A stretch of DNA of 64,000 bases from Acidianus ambivalens (GTDB lineage Archaea; Thermoproteota; Thermoprotei_A; Sulfolobales; Sulfolobaceae). The notes beneath the pieces were generated by a model that did not search any database, had not been told where the DNA came from, and saw only the letters and a list, made by a program, of their open reading frames with translations. Below are positions 40,833 through 51,321 of this stretch, one piece after another. The position numbers and the translations under genes are program-made. The DNA lies in assembly GCF_009729015.1 (NCBI RefSeq), contig NZ_CP045482.1:368001-432000 (forward strand), in the 5' to 3' direction. Every line of letters starts with the position of its first letter. Positions within the stretch are counted from its first letter, which is position 1.

Positions 40833-41774
40833 ATGAGTGATATACTAATAATTGCTAGCGGTGGAGGGCATACCGGTTTCGCAAGAGCGATAGCAGAGTA
40901 TCTACCTTACAAAGTTGACTTTGTTATACCTAAAGGAGACGAAATGAGCAAAAAGATGATTTCTCAATTCGCAGATAAAATCTATGAGGTTGAGAAATTT
41001 AGATCCCCCTCGGGGAACCTTTCTTTGTCCTCTTTTTTATTATCAATGATTCATAGTGCCAAAATAAGGAAATATAAGAAGGTTATAGCTACCGGCTCTA
41101 ATCATTCAATTTTTCCCTCTTTCTTCCAATTTGTTAAATCCTCAAATATTTACGTTATTGAAAGTCAAGATAGGATAGTGACTAAAGGAAAGGCCGTAAA
41201 TATAATATCAAAGTACTCAAAGCATGTATTTCTACATTGGAAGGAACAAGAGAAACTTTACAAAAATGGAATAGTCGTTGGGCCTATAGTCGAGAGGCCT
41301 AAATATACTCCTTCAGATGAAGGATACATATTAGTTACTGCTGGAAGTGAAGGCTTTGAGAGACTTTTTGATATTTTATATTCCTTAGATATAGATAATG
41401 TAGTCCTACAAACAGGAAAAGTAAATAAAAAATATGAGAAAAAAGGTTGGAAAGTTTTTTCCTTTGATCCAGATATTGAAAAGTACATAGCTAAAGCTAA
41501 ATTAGTAATAACTCATCAAGGTAAAACAGCTATGGAGGCTGTTGTAATGTACAGAAAACCTACAATTATAGTATACAATAAGGACTGGAAATACGCTGCT
41601 ACATTTGAGGACAGTAAATTATATGCATCAATTTTGGGGGTAGCATTTCTTGATGATCCTTCCAATTGGTCTACTAAAGATGAAATTTTAAAATATATTG
41701 AGAATCCTAAGCAACCAAAGGTGTATACTCCTGGCACGGAGAGGCTTGTAAGCGTGGTGTTGAATGATATATGA
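40833..41774 (+). CDS. agl24: Alg14/Alg13-type N-acetylglucosaminyltransferase, Agl24-like
   Basis: A 313-residue GT-B glycosyltransferase of the MurG/Alg13-Alg14 class. The N half is Alg14-like: [15 protein letters not shown] with the glycine-rich loop and conserved His, and [16 protein letters not shown] with the conserved Glu. The C half is Alg13-like: [30 protein letters not shown] and [20 protein letters not shown], the UDP-GlcNAc site. In Sulfolobus, Agl24 adds the second GlcNAc to the dolichol-linked N-glycan precursor on the inner membrane face, and this protein has the same build. It overlaps the glycosylase gene by 11 bases. Confidence 0.8.
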   Translation: MSDILIIASGGGHTGFARAIAEYLPYKVDFVIPKGDEMSKKMISQFADKIYEVEKFRSPSGNLSLSSFLLSMIHSAKIRKYKKVIATGSNHSIFPSFFQFVKSSNIYVIESQDRIVTKGKAVNIISKYSKHVFLHWKEQEKLYKNGIVVGPIVERPKYTPSDEGYILVTAGSEGFERLFDILYSLDIDNVVLQTGKVNKKYEKKGWKVFSFDPDIEKYIAKAKLVITHQGKTAMEAVVMYRKPTIIVYNKDWKYAATFEDSKLYASILGVAFLDDPSNWSTKDEILKYIENPKQPKVYTPGTERLVSVVLNDI

Positions 41775-42441
41775 AATATTAAAAATAATAGACGAAAATA
41801 GGGAATTTTTAAAGAAAATGGGTTGGATAGTTTCTGATCCTTATTCTTTTGAATGGTGGGGTGGATTAAAATCCGCTGATGAAATAGCCATTTCCGCATT
41901 TTTAGTGCAAATGACTAAATGGGAAACAGTAACCAAGGTTATAGAGAACTTAAGAAGAAAAGGGTTAAATTATATTGATAAAATAGCAGAACTTCCTTTA
42001 CCTGTTTTGGAAGATCAGATTCGCAGCGTTAATTTCTATAAAACTAAAGCTAGAAGACTTAAGAATTTTAGTGAAATTGTAAGTAAAAATGGTGGGCTAA
42101 AAAATTTTTTAACAGTAGAAAATAGAGATAAAATCCTGGAAATCGAAGGTATAGGAGAAGAGACTGCAGATTCTTTACTGCTTTTCGCAAATAATCAACT
42201 TGTTTTTCCTCAGTCTGAATACTTAAGGAGAGTTCTTTCAAGAGTTTTAAATAAGAAAATGAATAAAAAAGAGGCTAAAATTTATGTTGAAGATAACTTA
42301 AAGAAGGATCTTTTTCTATATAAACTCTTCCATGCCGGAATAGTCTCTATAGGTAAGGCTTTTTGTTATCTAAATAAGCCCAAATGCGATAAATGCATTC
42401 TTAAACCTTTATGCAGAAACAAATATAATGAAACTTTATGA
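41764..42441 (+). CDS. HhH-GPD DNA glycosylase-like protein with iron-sulfur cluster
   Basis: A 225-residue endonuclease III-type protein. The helix-hairpin-helix is [20 protein letters not shown] and the [4Fe-4S] ligands are C-x6-C-x2-C-x5-C ([17 protein letters not shown]), both well conserved. The segment that normally holds the catalytic Asp (VDAYTRR or VDTHVRR) reads [14 protein letters not shown], so Asp appears replaced by Ser, and the position of the bifunctional Lys reads Glu in GIGEETAD. It could be a monofunctional glycosylase with another catalytic residue, or a DNA-scanning protein without activity. It overlaps sucC by 14 bases. Confidence 0.75.
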   Translation: MIYEILKIIDENREFLKKMGWIVSDPYSFEWWGGLKSADEIAISAFLVQMTKWETVTKVIENLRRKGLNYIDKIAELPLPVLEDQIRSVNFYKTKARRLKNFSEIVSKNGGLKNFLTVENRDKILEIEGIGEETADSLLLFANNQLVFPQSEYLRRVLSRVLNKKMNKKEAKIYVEDNLKKDLFLYKLFHAGIVSIGKAFCYLNKPKCDKCILKPLCRNKYNETL

Positions 42442-43435
42442 ATATGAAGGAAAGCTTCTATTTTCTAAAGTAGGGATAAAAATACCTCACGGAATAGTAA
42501 CTGAAGGTAATATAGATTGGAAAGGAAAAGCTGTTGTTAAAGCTCAAATTCTAGAAGGTGGAAGAGGAAAAAGAGGACTTGTTAAGGTAACTGATGATGT
42601 TAACTCTACAATACAAGAGATGAGAAAACTAGGCATAAATAAATTTCTAGTTGAGGAATATATTCCCCATGATAGAGAAGTTTATCTTTCCATGATTCTT
42701 GATAGAGATACTGCAGAACCTATGCTAATAGCCTCACCTCACGGTGGAATTGATATTGAAAGCTCTGGTGAAGTAAAGAAGTTTATAATTCCTATAGAAA
42801 GGGGACCTAGGGGATATGATATAATAGAGATAGAAAAATATTTAGGCGTAAAAGGTTTATCTCAAGTAATTCAAGGCTTATACAAGATTTTTACAGAGTA
42901 CGACGCTGAGCTGGTAGAAATTAATCCGTTGGCTGTAACTGATAACGGCGTAATACCTCTTGATTCCAAAGTGATCTTAGAGGATAATGCACTTTACAAG
43001 CACCAGGATTTTCTAAAGGAAATTGGCAGGGAGTATTCTCCAGATAGTTATGTAGAACTTGATGGAGATATAGGAATAATCGGCAATGGAGCAGGTTTAA
43101 CTATGGCCACAATGGATATGGTAAAACTAATGGGAGGAAACCCTGCAGATTTCATGGACGTAGGAGGAGGAGCAGATAGGGAAAGAGTTAGATATTGTGT
43201 TATAAAAGTTGGGTCAAATCCTAAGGTAAAGAAAATCCTTGTAAATATCTATGGCGGTATAACTAGGTGCGACGAGGTCGCATTGGGAATTGTTGATGCG
43301 TATAATGTGATAAAGAAGCCAATATTCGTTAGATTAGTCGGAACTAATGAGGAAGAAGGTTGGAAAATCCTTAAGGAACATGGAATTAATTTTTATGAAA
43401 ACCCAATAGACGCTGTGAGGGATGCACTACGCTGA
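42428..43435 (+). CDS. sucC: Succinyl-CoA synthetase beta subunit
   Basis: A 335-residue ATP-grasp subunit, somewhat shorter than bacterial ones (about 390). [17 protein letters not shown] is the start, [20 protein letters not shown] binds the nucleotide, [19 protein letters not shown] holds the metal-binding residues and [16 protein letters not shown] with [14 protein letters not shown] the phosphate loop and CoA-ligase part. With SucD it makes ATP from succinyl-CoA in the citric acid cycle. It overlaps the preceding glycosylase gene, and its TGA stop overlaps the likely start of sucD. Confidence 0.93.
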   Translation: MKLYEYEGKLLFSKVGIKIPHGIVTEGNIDWKGKAVVKAQILEGGRGKRGLVKVTDDVNSTIQEMRKLGINKFLVEEYIPHDREVYLSMILDRDTAEPMLIASPHGGIDIESSGEVKKFIIPIERGPRGYDIIEIEKYLGVKGLSQVIQGLYKIFTEYDAELVEINPLAVTDNGVIPLDSKVILEDNALYKHQDFLKEIGREYSPDSYVELDGDIGIIGNGAGLTMATMDMVKLMGGNPADFMDVGGGADRERVRYCVIKVGSNPKVKKILVNIYGGITRCDEVALGIVDAYNVIKKPIFVRLVGTNEEEGWKILKEHGINFYENPIDAVRDALR

Positions 43436-44280
43436 TAAATAAGAACACTAAAGTTCTTGTTCAAGGAATTACTGGAAAAGAAGGATCATTCCATACGAAA
43501 TTAATGCTTGAATATGGTACGAAGATAGTTGCTGGCGTTACTCCGGGTAAAGGAGGCTCTCAAGTTTACGGAGTCCCTGTTTACGATACAGTAAAAGAAG
43601 CTATACAAGAGCATGAAATAGACGCTAGCATAATTTTTGTTCCTGCCAAATTCGCTGTGGACGCTATTTATGAAGCAATAGATGGCGGTATTCCGTTAAT
43701 AGTAGTAATTACTGAGCACATTCCAGTTTTGGATATGGCAAAAGTTGTGCATTATGCTGAGAAGAAGGGAGTTAGAATAATAGGTCCGAATTGCCCTGGA
43801 ATAATAGTTCCTGGTGAGTCATTACTGGGTATAATGCCTTCACGTGCTTTTAGGAAAGGTAAGATTGGAATAGTTTCTCGTTCCGGTACGCTTACTTATG
43901 AAGTAGCTGAAATCTTGAAGGATTTTGGACAGTCCACTGTGATCGGAATAGGAGGAGATCCTATAATAGGGACTAAGATGCAGGATATAGTGAAGATGTT
44001 TGATGAGGATAAAGATACTGAGGAGATTGTAATAATAGGTGAAATAGGAGGTACAATGGAAGAAGAAGTTGCTAAAATGAAGAAAGAAGGAAAGATTTCT
44101 AAAAATATAGTAGCTTATATTGCCGGTTTAACAGCACCTAAGGAAAAAAGGATGGGGCATGCAGGTGCTGTAGTATACATGGGACTAGGTACTTATGAGA
44201 GCAAGGTAAATGCCTTTAAGGAAGCAGGTATTAAAGTTGCTAAAACTCCGTTTGAAATAAAAGATTTGATTTTTTCTTAA
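43432..44280 (+). CDS. sucD: Succinyl-CoA synthetase alpha subunit, likely CTG start
   Basis: The first ATG in frame (43504) lies inside the CoA-binding Rossmann fold, but the frame is open upstream and encodes the expected start, [21 protein letters not shown]. No ATG, GTG or TTG exists between the in-frame stop at 43396 and 43441. The best start is CTG at 43432, in the overlap CTGA with the sucC stop, which gives about 282 residues, the normal length. ATA at 43435 is another possibility. Typical SucD features follow: [31 protein letters not shown] and the phospho-His in RMGHAGAVV. Confidence 0.85.
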   Translation: MINKNTKVLVQGITGKEGSFHTKLMLEYGTKIVAGVTPGKGGSQVYGVPVYDTVKEAIQEHEIDASIIFVPAKFAVDAIYEAIDGGIPLIVVITEHIPVLDMAKVVHYAEKKGVRIIGPNCPGIIVPGESLLGIMPSRAFRKGKIGIVSRSGTLTYEVAEILKDFGQSTVIGIGGDPIIGTKMQDIVKMFDEDKDTEEIVIIGEIGGTMEEEVAKMKKEGKISKNIVAYIAGLTAPKEKRMGHAGAVVYMGLGTYESKVNAFKEAGIKVAKTPFEIKDLIFS

Positions 44281-44283
44281 TTT

Positions 44284-44481
44284 TTATTGTCCTCTGGGTT
44301 TTATTGTTATAGTTCCGTTATCTTCGTCTACTTCCAGCATATATTTTGTACCGAATTTCTCTACCATGGACTTTGGTATGTATAGGTTCAGTGGTAGTGT
44401 ATAGTATTCATATTCGTAGACCTTGCCCCTAACTAGTTTTTTGCCAACTAATCTTTTTGCTTCAACTTCTCTCTCTTTCAT
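44284..44481 (-). CDS. Small AbrB-like DNA-binding protein
   Basis: A protein of about 65 residues from the ATG at 44481 (MKEREVEAKRLVG); an upstream ATG at 44526 would add 15 basic residues. The C half, YYTLPLNLYIPKSMVEKFGT then YMLEVDEDNGTITIKPRG, has the SpoVT/AbrB swapped-hairpin pattern: a strand ending in IPKSMVEKFG and a strand ITIKP. Such proteins are antitoxins or global regulators. No toxin gene is adjacent. It ends four bases after sucD on the other strand. Confidence 0.5.
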   Translation of the reverse strand: MKEREVEAKRLVGKKLVRGKVYEYEYYTLPLNLYIPKSMVEKFGTKYMLEVDEDNGTITIKPRGQ

Positions 44482-44558
44482 AAGATAGAATCTTTTCTTA
44501 CTCTTTTTAAAACTTTTGCATATCATCTTTTTAAATCTTTCATTAAATTTAAATTTCT

Positions 44559-45089
44559 TTAAATCAGTTTAAATTTTTGACGTAGTTCATAAAAAACTAT
44601 TTCGTTAACAAAGTTTAACAGATCAACCTTAAAAAGTGATGGTTGTATATCTGTTTCTGTTATTCTTATTTTTAAATAGTATAGCTCATTAAAAAAGTTA
44701 AATAAAGCAATATACACACAATCATTATATTCACAATCTGGGCCATGATCTAGTCTAATTTTTTCATTATTTACACTGCTTACTATCTTTTGTGTTCCCC
44801 AATCTATTATTGTACATACATTAATTCCGCCTAAATAATCCTGGTTAATTATTATTCCAATTTTATCATATCTAGTATTTCTTTTAATCATATCCACCTT
44901 ATACATTCTTGTAGAATTTAGAATTTCTATGAGATCAAAATAGCTAATATTCATTAGAAGATCTTTATCTTCTATGTATATGTAAAGCTCGTCGGCAATA
45001 AATGGAGAAATGTGTATTCTACCAATATCTATAGCACTCTCTACATCATTAAAGAATCCTTTATTGTCCCTTTTGGCAAATTTGATCAT
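44559..45089 (-). CDS. Hypothetical protein
   Basis: A 176-residue protein that I do not recognise. It starts MIKFAKRDNKGFFNDVESAI and holds a run of strands in the middle (YDKIGIIINQDYLGGINVCT) and a helical C-terminal third (LLNFVNEIVFYELRQKFKLI). No signal or membrane helix is seen. A cysteine/histidine-containing patch (LDHGPDCEYNDC) could bind a metal. It is divergent from MTA phosphorylase by 57 bases. Confidence 0.5.
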   Translation of the reverse strand: MIKFAKRDNKGFFNDVESAIDIGRIHISPFIADELYIYIEDKDLLMNISYFDLIEILNSTRMYKVDMIKRNTRYDKIGIIINQDYLGGINVCTIIDWGTQKIVSSVNNEKIRLDHGPDCEYNDCVYIALFNFFNELYYLKIRITETDIQPSLFKVDLLNFVNEIVFYELRQKFKLI

Positions 45090-45115
45090 TACTAATTATA
45101 TTGTCTTAACCGATA

Positions 45116-45857
<742 letters not shown>

Positions 45858-45859
45858 AA

Positions 45860-47092
45860 ATGAAGCTAATAAGGGATCCAATACATGGCTATATAGAAAT
45901 TTCCGATAAGATGAATAAAATTATTTCCGACCCGTATTTTCAAAGACTAAGATATATTAAACAAACTGCAATGGCTTACATGGTTTATCCTAGTATGTTA
46001 CATTCAAGATTTGAACATAGTCTGGGTGTAATGCATTTAGCTAGGGAATTTGCTAGATACGTAATTTCTAATAGTGGATTAAAAGATGAAGAAGGACTTA
46101 TACAGATGATAGCTTTAACAGGATTACTCCATGACATAGGTCATGTAGCTTTTTCTCACACTTTTGAGAATTTTTTGCTATTAGCTAATCAAGTTTACGG
46201 ATTAAAAGTCAAGGAAGAAGGTAAGAAAACTCACGTAAATTATGGCACGTACTTAATAGAGAATGTACTAGGAAGTATAATTGATAAGGAATTTACCGAG
46301 TTCTATCCGGATCCTGTAAAATTTATTATAGACGTTTTAAAGGAGAGTCCTAGAAATTATGAGGAAAAATTAGCTTTATCGCTAATTTCAAATTATGTTG
46401 ATGCTGATAGGAGTGATTATTTATTAAGAGATTCATATTATGCTGGAGTAAGTTACGGTAGGTTTGATATAGAAAGACTAAAGAGATTTCTAGTTTTTAT
46501 AGATGGAAAACTTGCAATTTATAGTAAAGCCACTCCAATAGTTGAGCAATTTTTACTTTCTAGAATGTACATGTTTGAGAACGTATATTTCCATAGTGTT
46601 ACTGGAGTATATAACGCTATATTATCTCACGCAATGGTAGAAATGCTTGAAAAGAATATTATTAGCCTTCCTACGGAGCCTAAAGACTTCTTACAACTTT
46701 TGGATATAGAAATTTACTCTAATTTAGATAAAGTAAAGGAAGAATTTAAGAACGCAATAATGTTTAGACAAGGATATAAAAGGATAAAATACGACATAAC
46801 TGGTAAATGTCTAGAGAAATTTAACGAAATTAAAGACGAGATTTATGAAGATATGAAGGAGAGTCAAGGGCTTTTTCTATACCACGAGTTTAACGATGTG
46901 CCATATGAAGAGAAAGAAGAAGCTGTTTACATCTTTGATGGGGAGAGAGTTGAAAAATTAACATCTGTTTCGCCAATAATTAGGTCGTTAAGCGAGATAA
47001 AGAAAGCGGTAATCGCTTATAGCAGTAAGGCAGAAAAAGTTGCTGAAAAATATGAAAATGTGATTCAAGAATGCAAAACCTTGGGTCCTTGA
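45860..47092 (+). CDS. HD-domain phosphohydrolase (dNTPase/SAMHD1-like)
   Basis: A 410-residue HD-domain protein. It begins [18 protein letters not shown], and [32 protein letters not shown] and [18 protein letters not shown] give the His, His-Asp and Asp metal ligands of the dNTP triphosphohydrolase family (COG1078). Such enzymes degrade dNTPs or other nucleotides. It is co-transcribed with MTA phosphorylase two bases upstream, so a purine salvage role fits. Its end overlaps mvaD by 28 bases. Confidence 0.85.
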   Translation: MKLIRDPIHGYIEISDKMNKIISDPYFQRLRYIKQTAMAYMVYPSMLHSRFEHSLGVMHLAREFARYVISNSGLKDEEGLIQMIALTGLLHDIGHVAFSHTFENFLLLANQVYGLKVKEEGKKTHVNYGTYLIENVLGSIIDKEFTEFYPDPVKFIIDVLKESPRNYEEKLALSLISNYVDADRSDYLLRDSYYAGVSYGRFDIERLKRFLVFIDGKLAIYSKATPIVEQFLLSRMYMFENVYFHSVTGVYNAILSHAMVEMLEKNIISLPTEPKDFLQLLDIEIYSNLDKVKEEFKNAIMFRQGYKRIKYDITGKCLEKFNEIKDEIYEDMKESQGLFLYHEFNDVPYEEKEEAVYIFDGERVEKLTSVSPIIRSLSEIKKAVIAYSSKAEKVAEKYENVIQECKTLGP

Positions 47093-48039
47093 CCTGGTGA
47101 AGTTATTATATATTTTAAATTAAGATCTTGGAGGAAGTTTATTACTTCTTTCATGTGTTTCTTTGTAGTAAAAATATGAGGGTTGGGGCCAGCATCAAAA
47201 GTGTAACCTGCGTGTCCAAAATCTTGCACCCACCTCATTATCTTAAACGACATATCGTTAAGATAGAAAAAGGAAGGCCAAGAATCTAAAATCACTGCAT
47301 GCATGCTATTACTATGCCTCATTGTTAACTCGAAAAATTTCTTTTCATCTTTTTTCCTTATGCTTTCTATAACGTCATTAAATGTTTCTTTTATAAAATC
47401 TAACCTACATTTCATTAAATAAGAGGATCTAGTAGAAACTTCCATGCCCTCCCTCGATGATACTTCTTTCTTTTCATCACTAACTATTGCTATAATATCA
47501 ACAAGGTCTTCCCAGTAGTTAGGAGGGAAAATTTGATAACAAAAAGAATCTTCGCCGTCTTCTCTTTCTCCTTTTTCCCACACAACAAATCCTCCTTCCG
47601 TGCTTCTACATGCACTTCCGGAACCTATTCTCGCTATTTTAGAAAGTTCCTTTTGAGTTAAGCCTAAACCTAAGGCTTCATTACTAGCGTAAACTAATGC
47701 TGCAATACCTGCAGCTGATGATGCTAAACCAGAAGATGGAGGAAAATTTGTTGTTGAGATAACTTTAGCGAACAAGCGCTTACCATAAATTTTCCTGAAA
47801 ATATTAAGAACTCTTCCTGCGTAATTTAAAGTCTCCTTTTCGCTCAGTTTCTTTCCGTTTATTATTACTTCATCTTTTGAGAATTCCTCGCTAAATATAA
47901 CCTTTGTTCTTGCGTACAGATTATCGAGGCTTATCGAAATTGAAGAGTTCAAGGGAAGATTGAGTTCAGCATTCCTTTTTCCCCAGTATTTAACTATTGC
48001 AATATTTGAAGGTGCTATAGCTTCTCCTTCAAGTTTCAT
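47065..48039 (-). CDS. mvaD: Diphosphomevalonate decarboxylase
   Basis: A 324-residue GHMP-family enzyme. [20 protein letters not shown], the KYWGKR motif, and [19 protein letters not shown], the ATP loop, are diagnostic. [19 protein letters not shown] follows, and [12 protein letters not shown] contains the catalytic Asp region. It turns mevalonate diphosphate into isopentenyl diphosphate with ATP. Its presence shows that this archaeon, like Sulfolobus, uses the classical eukaryote-like route rather than the archaeal alternatives. It overlaps phosphomevalonate kinase by 11 bases. Confidence 0.93.
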   Translation of the reverse strand: MKLEGEAIAPSNIAIVKYWGKRNAELNLPLNSSISISLDNLYARTKVIFSEEFSKDEVIINGKKLSEKETLNYAGRVLNIFRKIYGKRLFAKVISTTNFPPSSGLASSAAGIAALVYASNEALGLGLTQKELSKIARIGSGSACRSTEGGFVVWEKGEREDGEDSFCYQIFPPNYWEDLVDIIAIVSDEKKEVSSREGMEVSTRSSYLMKCRLDFIKETFNDVIESIRKKDEKKFFELTMRHSNSMHAVILDSWPSFFYLNDMSFKIMRWVQDFGHAGYTFDAGPNPHIFTTKKHMKEVINFLQDLNLKYIITSPGQGPKVLHS

Positions 48040-48979
48040 TTAGACCATCATCTTCTTTGATTTCAATTAATTTTAATCCTTTTTCTTTCCATTTTTTCCT
48101 CACTTCGTCTAAATTTTCCCCAAGTGCAAATATTACATCCCCTCCACCTGCCCCTGGCAATAAAGATATGTAAGCACCGTTATCTTCAGCAATTTTTATT
48201 AGTTCCTTATCCTTTTCGCTCTGCAATTTAACGCCAATAACATCTTCTGCTAGAACATTTAGTAAATCTCTAGCTAATTTCGCATGCTGAGAGGCTTCAT
48301 CTACTTTGCCAAGCTTAAGTAGTTTTATTGCTGTATCGTTCTCAATGTTAATTTCTCGTAAAAATTCGATAAACTTTTCGTCATCTTTCTTTTCAATAAA
48401 CATTTTAACTAAATTTACGGTCTCTGAGCTTCTTCCAGTGAATCCTAAAAGCATCTCATATTTATTTCCTAGTCTTAATCTTTCTATTTTCCAATCACGC
48501 TTATTAAGGTCAGTAAACCTCTTATAAATTATACTTCCGTAGACCGCGGCAGCTATATCGAATCCACTTCCTATTCCTTTTTGTCTAATGAAATTTGCCT
48601 CCTGAGCTAATAAATGAATTTCATCAGTATCTATCCTTCCTTTAATTTGATTATATAAGCATGCTGTAAGAGCTACTGTAGCTGCAGATGAACTTCCTAA
48701 ACCTGTTTTTTTACCGTTTATCTGAAAATCTTCATCATTAAATAGTCTTATTTTAAGCCTCGGAATATCTCCAAGGTGATTCTTTATTACATTCACTACA
48801 CTTTCTATAAGCTCATTTCCCTTCTCATAAAATGTTCCATAAGTAGTTTCAAATATTAGTTTATCAGAAGGGGTTGCCTCACACTTGACTCTCTTATTTA
48901 TTGCAATTACGTGAGATAATCCTCCAAATACTACTGCATAACTTCCTATCCAAAGTACTTTTCCTGGAGCAGATATCAT
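48029..48979 (-). CDS. pmvk: Phosphomevalonate kinase
   Basis: A 316-residue GHMP kinase. [20 protein letters not shown] is the start of the eukaryote-type phosphomevalonate kinases, [20 protein letters not shown] is the ATP loop, [19 protein letters not shown] contains the catalytic Asp, and [13 protein letters not shown] the C-terminal GAGG motif. It makes mevalonate diphosphate, the substrate of the next gene, mvaD. The two genes overlap, so pathway steps two and three are coupled. It is divergent from the gene at 49011 by 31 bases. Confidence 0.9.
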   Translation of the reverse strand: MISAPGKVLWIGSYAVVFGGLSHVIAINKRVKCEATPSDKLIFETTYGTFYEKGNELIESVVNVIKNHLGDIPRLKIRLFNDEDFQINGKKTGLGSSSAATVALTACLYNQIKGRIDTDEIHLLAQEANFIRQKGIGSGFDIAAAVYGSIIYKRFTDLNKRDWKIERLRLGNKYEMLLGFTGRSSETVNLVKMFIEKKDDEKFIEFLREINIENDTAIKLLKLGKVDEASQHAKLARDLLNVLAEDVIGVKLQSEKDKELIKIAEDNGAYISLLPGAGGGDVIFALGENLDEVRKKWKEKGLKLIEIKEDDGLNET

Positions 48980-49010
48980 CGGATTTATTATTCTGCTGTA
49001 GTAGAAATAT

Positions 49011-49604
49011 GTGATGGATTTTCTAGATAAGAAAAAAAGGTTAGTATTAATAGCAATAGCACAAAAGGGGGCATCAGGTTTAACTTATGACGAGTTATTA
49101 TCAACTTTCCTAATTTTCATGACAAGGAATACACTACAAAGTATAGTTGAGGATCTTTACTTTTCTGGATATATTAATATATTGAGGGATGATAAGGAAG
49201 TTAGACTAATAGCAAGCAGGAAAGTAAGAAGTAGTTTAGTTGCTTTGGATTTCCAGAGATACAAATTATTGAAATTTCTTGAAGAAGTTAAGAAAAAATC
49301 AGAGGAAATTTCAAAACTACAGGACAAGAATTCTCAGCTCGAAGAAATTAAAAAAATAGGTAAGGAGGGATTAGAGCTAATCTCCTCAGGGCTTTTAACA
49401 TTGTATAAAGAGTTTCCGGAGTTTACAATTCCAGAATATATTGAAATAATAGAAGTAATAAATAATGAGGTCTTAGCTAAGTTATCTCCTTTGATAACCC
49501 AACAGATGACAGAAGAAGATTTGAAACAATTTTTGAATTTAATATCAAAGTATTTAGGAGAAAAGGAAGCTGAGGTTCTAAGTGAAGCTCTAAAAAGAAT
49601 TTAA
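49011..49604 (+). CDS. Winged-helix plus coiled-coil protein
   Basis: A 197-residue protein. Residues 5-75 look like a winged helix ([20 protein letters not shown], then a recognition helix and wing). A coiled coil follows ([20 protein letters not shown]) and then a helical end ([20 protein letters not shown]). I do not recognise the family. It is followed within 40 bases by another small winged-helix gene and a membrane protein, which suggests one regulatory or sensing unit. It has its own start 31 bases from phosphomevalonate kinase. Confidence 0.55.
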   Translation: MMDFLDKKKRLVLIAIAQKGASGLTYDELLSTFLIFMTRNTLQSIVEDLYFSGYINILRDDKEVRLIASRKVRSSLVALDFQRYKLLKFLEEVKKKSEEISKLQDKNSQLEEIKKIGKEGLELISSGLLTLYKEFPEFTIPEYIEIIEVINNEVLAKLSPLITQQMTEEDLKQFLNLISKYLGEKEAEVLSEALKRI

Positions 49605-49643
49605 AAGAAACGTTTATAAAGAATAAGTGTTACCTTATCATAT

Positions 49644-49928
49644 ATGAAGAGTAAGAGAGACCAACTTGAAATTATAATGGATGTAATGGAGGTAATTAAT
49701 GATGGCTATGGTAGTAAGTCGTCTATAATGAAGTATGCTAACTTGAGTAATACACTCCTAGAGAAATACATTAGCATATTAACAAGTAAAGGTCTCATAA
49801 AATACGAGGATGGCCATTATAAGATGACTGAAAAAGGTATAGCGTTACTAGAAAAATTAAGGAAAATTAGAAAGCTACATTTAGAACTGTCTGAGCTTAT
49901 TAACTCTGTTTCAGAAGAATTATATTGA
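49644..49928 (+). CDS. Winged-helix DNA-binding protein (PF14947-like)
   Basis: A 94-residue protein with a winged helix: [20 protein letters not shown], then [20 protein letters not shown] as the recognition helix, [20 protein letters not shown] as the wing and a last helix. This is the pattern of small archaeal regulators. Its stop overlaps the start of the membrane protein gene in an ATGA, so the two are translated together. Confidence 0.65.
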   Translation: MKSKRDQLEIIMDVMEVINDGYGSKSSIMKYANLSNTLLEKYISILTSKGLIKYEDGHYKMTEKGIALLEKLRKIRKLHLELSELINSVSEELY

Positions 49929-50479
49929 TGTTAGAATCTTATACACTAATAGTAAATTTGCTATACGTTAGTTTACTTTTAGAGACTTCTTTGCTTTTCT
50001 ATTTTGTATCAAGGAAGTTAAATAATCTTCCTTATTTATGGAAGGATGCTAGATCATTATATTCATTAAGAATTTTTAGTGAGGTATTAGATTTACTCTC
50101 TTCTACGGATTTGTTAGATGATGGAATGATTGGGGCAAATTTTAATATAAAATCGGAAGCCTTACAGAAATTTCTAGAGAAGGAAGTTAAAGGCGTAGGG
50201 TCCAAGATAAAAATAATCAATACTTATATTTCGTCTATGGAAAAGATTGATGCATACATAAGCGGAATTTCTAGCACCATAAAGGAAATATTTTACTTAA
50301 TTTTAGCTTCTATAATTTCCTTTGCTTTATATTTTATACCCGGTTTTTCTCTTGACGGTTTATTTTTAGGTTTTTCTCTAGGCTTAAATATAATTTCGAT
50401 GTATTATACAATTTATTCTTATTTAGTTTATAGGGATGCAATGAAAAAAATTATGGAAATAAGAAGCAACAAATTATGA
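49925..50479 (+). CDS. Membrane protein with three or four helices, unknown
   Basis: A 184-residue protein. One helix is at the N terminus ([20 protein letters not shown]) and two more in the C-terminal third ([20 protein letters not shown] and [20 protein letters not shown]). Between them is a soluble loop of about 75 residues. It is coupled to the winged-helix gene before it and ends six bases inside the convergent regulator gene. A membrane sensor for the regulators is a possibility, not shown by the sequence. Confidence 0.55.
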   Translation: MMLESYTLIVNLLYVSLLLETSLLFYFVSRKLNNLPYLWKDARSLYSLRIFSEVLDLLSSTDLLDDGMIGANFNIKSEALQKFLEKEVKGVGSKIKIINTYISSMEKIDAYISGISSTIKEIFYLILASIISFALYFIPGFSLDGLFLGFSLGLNIISMYYTIYSYLVYRDAMKKIMEIRSNKL

Positions 50480-50800
50480 AGCCGCTGATAAAATTTTCTT
50501 TGCACACTGTTTTAGATCTTCACTTATTTTTCCCCAAATATTATTTATGACAGAGTAAACAAATTTTGGCCTACCTATCTTTTTCTCTTCTATTTTTATT
50601 CTATTTACTAAACCTACGTCCATTAACCTCTTTAAACTAGTTTCTGCCGTTGTTTTACTAAAGCCCATTATTTGAGCTAATTCGATTGATGTTATTGGCT
50701 TATTTAATTCAATAAGCTTAAATAAACATTCTACATCAGTTTCAGATAACCTATAGCAACACTTTATGCTCTCCTTTTTATTCTTCAAGTCTTCTTCCAT
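50474..50800 (-). CDS. Winged-helix transcription regulator
   Basis: A 108-residue DNA-binding protein of the MarR/TrmB-like kind. [20 protein letters not shown] is helix 1-2, [20 protein letters not shown] the recognition helix and [20 protein letters not shown] the wing. Two adjacent cysteines (KCCYRL) precede it and could sense redox or metal. The gene is monocistronic and lies downstream of the CoA-binding gene in the same direction. Confidence 0.7.
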   Translation of the reverse strand: MEEDLKNKKESIKCCYRLSETDVECLFKLIELNKPITSIELAQIMGFSKTTAETSLKRLMDVGLVNRIKIEEKKIGRPKFVYSVINNIWGKISEDLKQCAKKILSAAS

Positions 50801-50847
50801 AATTAATTTTTTGGATAAACATATTAAAAACTTTATCTATTTTTCTT

Positions 50848-51321
50848 TCACTTATTTTGCATAAGCTTATTATACTCTTTGTACATGCACCTATCTTGTA
50901 TTACAATAATTCCTTCCTTTTCTGCTAATTTAGCAGCATCATCGTTTCTTATTCCTTCTTGAAGCCATAGTACTTTTACGTCTCCTTTCTCTCTTTTTCT
51001 CTTTATTACCTCCTCTACTATTTTTGGAACTTCTGATGATGGCCTAAATACTTCTACTACGTCAATTCTATCTGGTATTTCCAAGATTGAAGAGTAGCTC
51101 TTCTTTCCTAGAATCTCTTTTGCTGTAGGATTCACTGGTATTACGTTATAGCCATGCTCCATTAAAAATTTAGGAACATAATGAGAGGGCTTTGAAGGAT
51201 CTTTAGAAAAACCTATAGTAGCAATATTTTTATAATTTTCAAGAATAAATTTTATTAAATTTTCTTCACTTTCCATACTTTTACTATATAAACAAGGGTT
51301 AAAATTCGTTTTTAATTTCAT
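50848..51321 (-). CDS. CoA-binding domain protein (YccU-like)
   Basis: A protein of about 143-157 residues, depending on the start; the ATG at 51279 (MESEENLIKFILENYK) fits the family best. The core is a CoA-binding Rossmann domain: IATIGFSKDPSKPSHYVPKF, YNVIPVNPTAKEILGKKSY, DVVEVFRPSSEVPKIVEEV and the strand VKVLWLQEGIRND. The family's role is unclear; it may bind CoA or NAD. The longer frame overlaps the FAH gene by 23 bases, and the two are probably co-transcribed. Confidence 0.8.
   Translation of the reverse strand: MKLKTNFNPCLYSKSMESEENLIKFILENYKNIATIGFSKDPSKPSHYVPKFLMEHGYNVIPVNPTAKEILGKKSYSSILEIPDRIDVVEVFRPSSEVPKIVEEVIKRKREKGDVKVLWLQEGIRNDDAAKLAEKEGIIVIQDRCMYKEYNKLMQNK

Noticed and set aside
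43504..44280. sucD starting at the first ATG
   Set aside because: This would cut off the conserved [11 protein letters not shown] strand-loop that every SucD needs for CoA binding.
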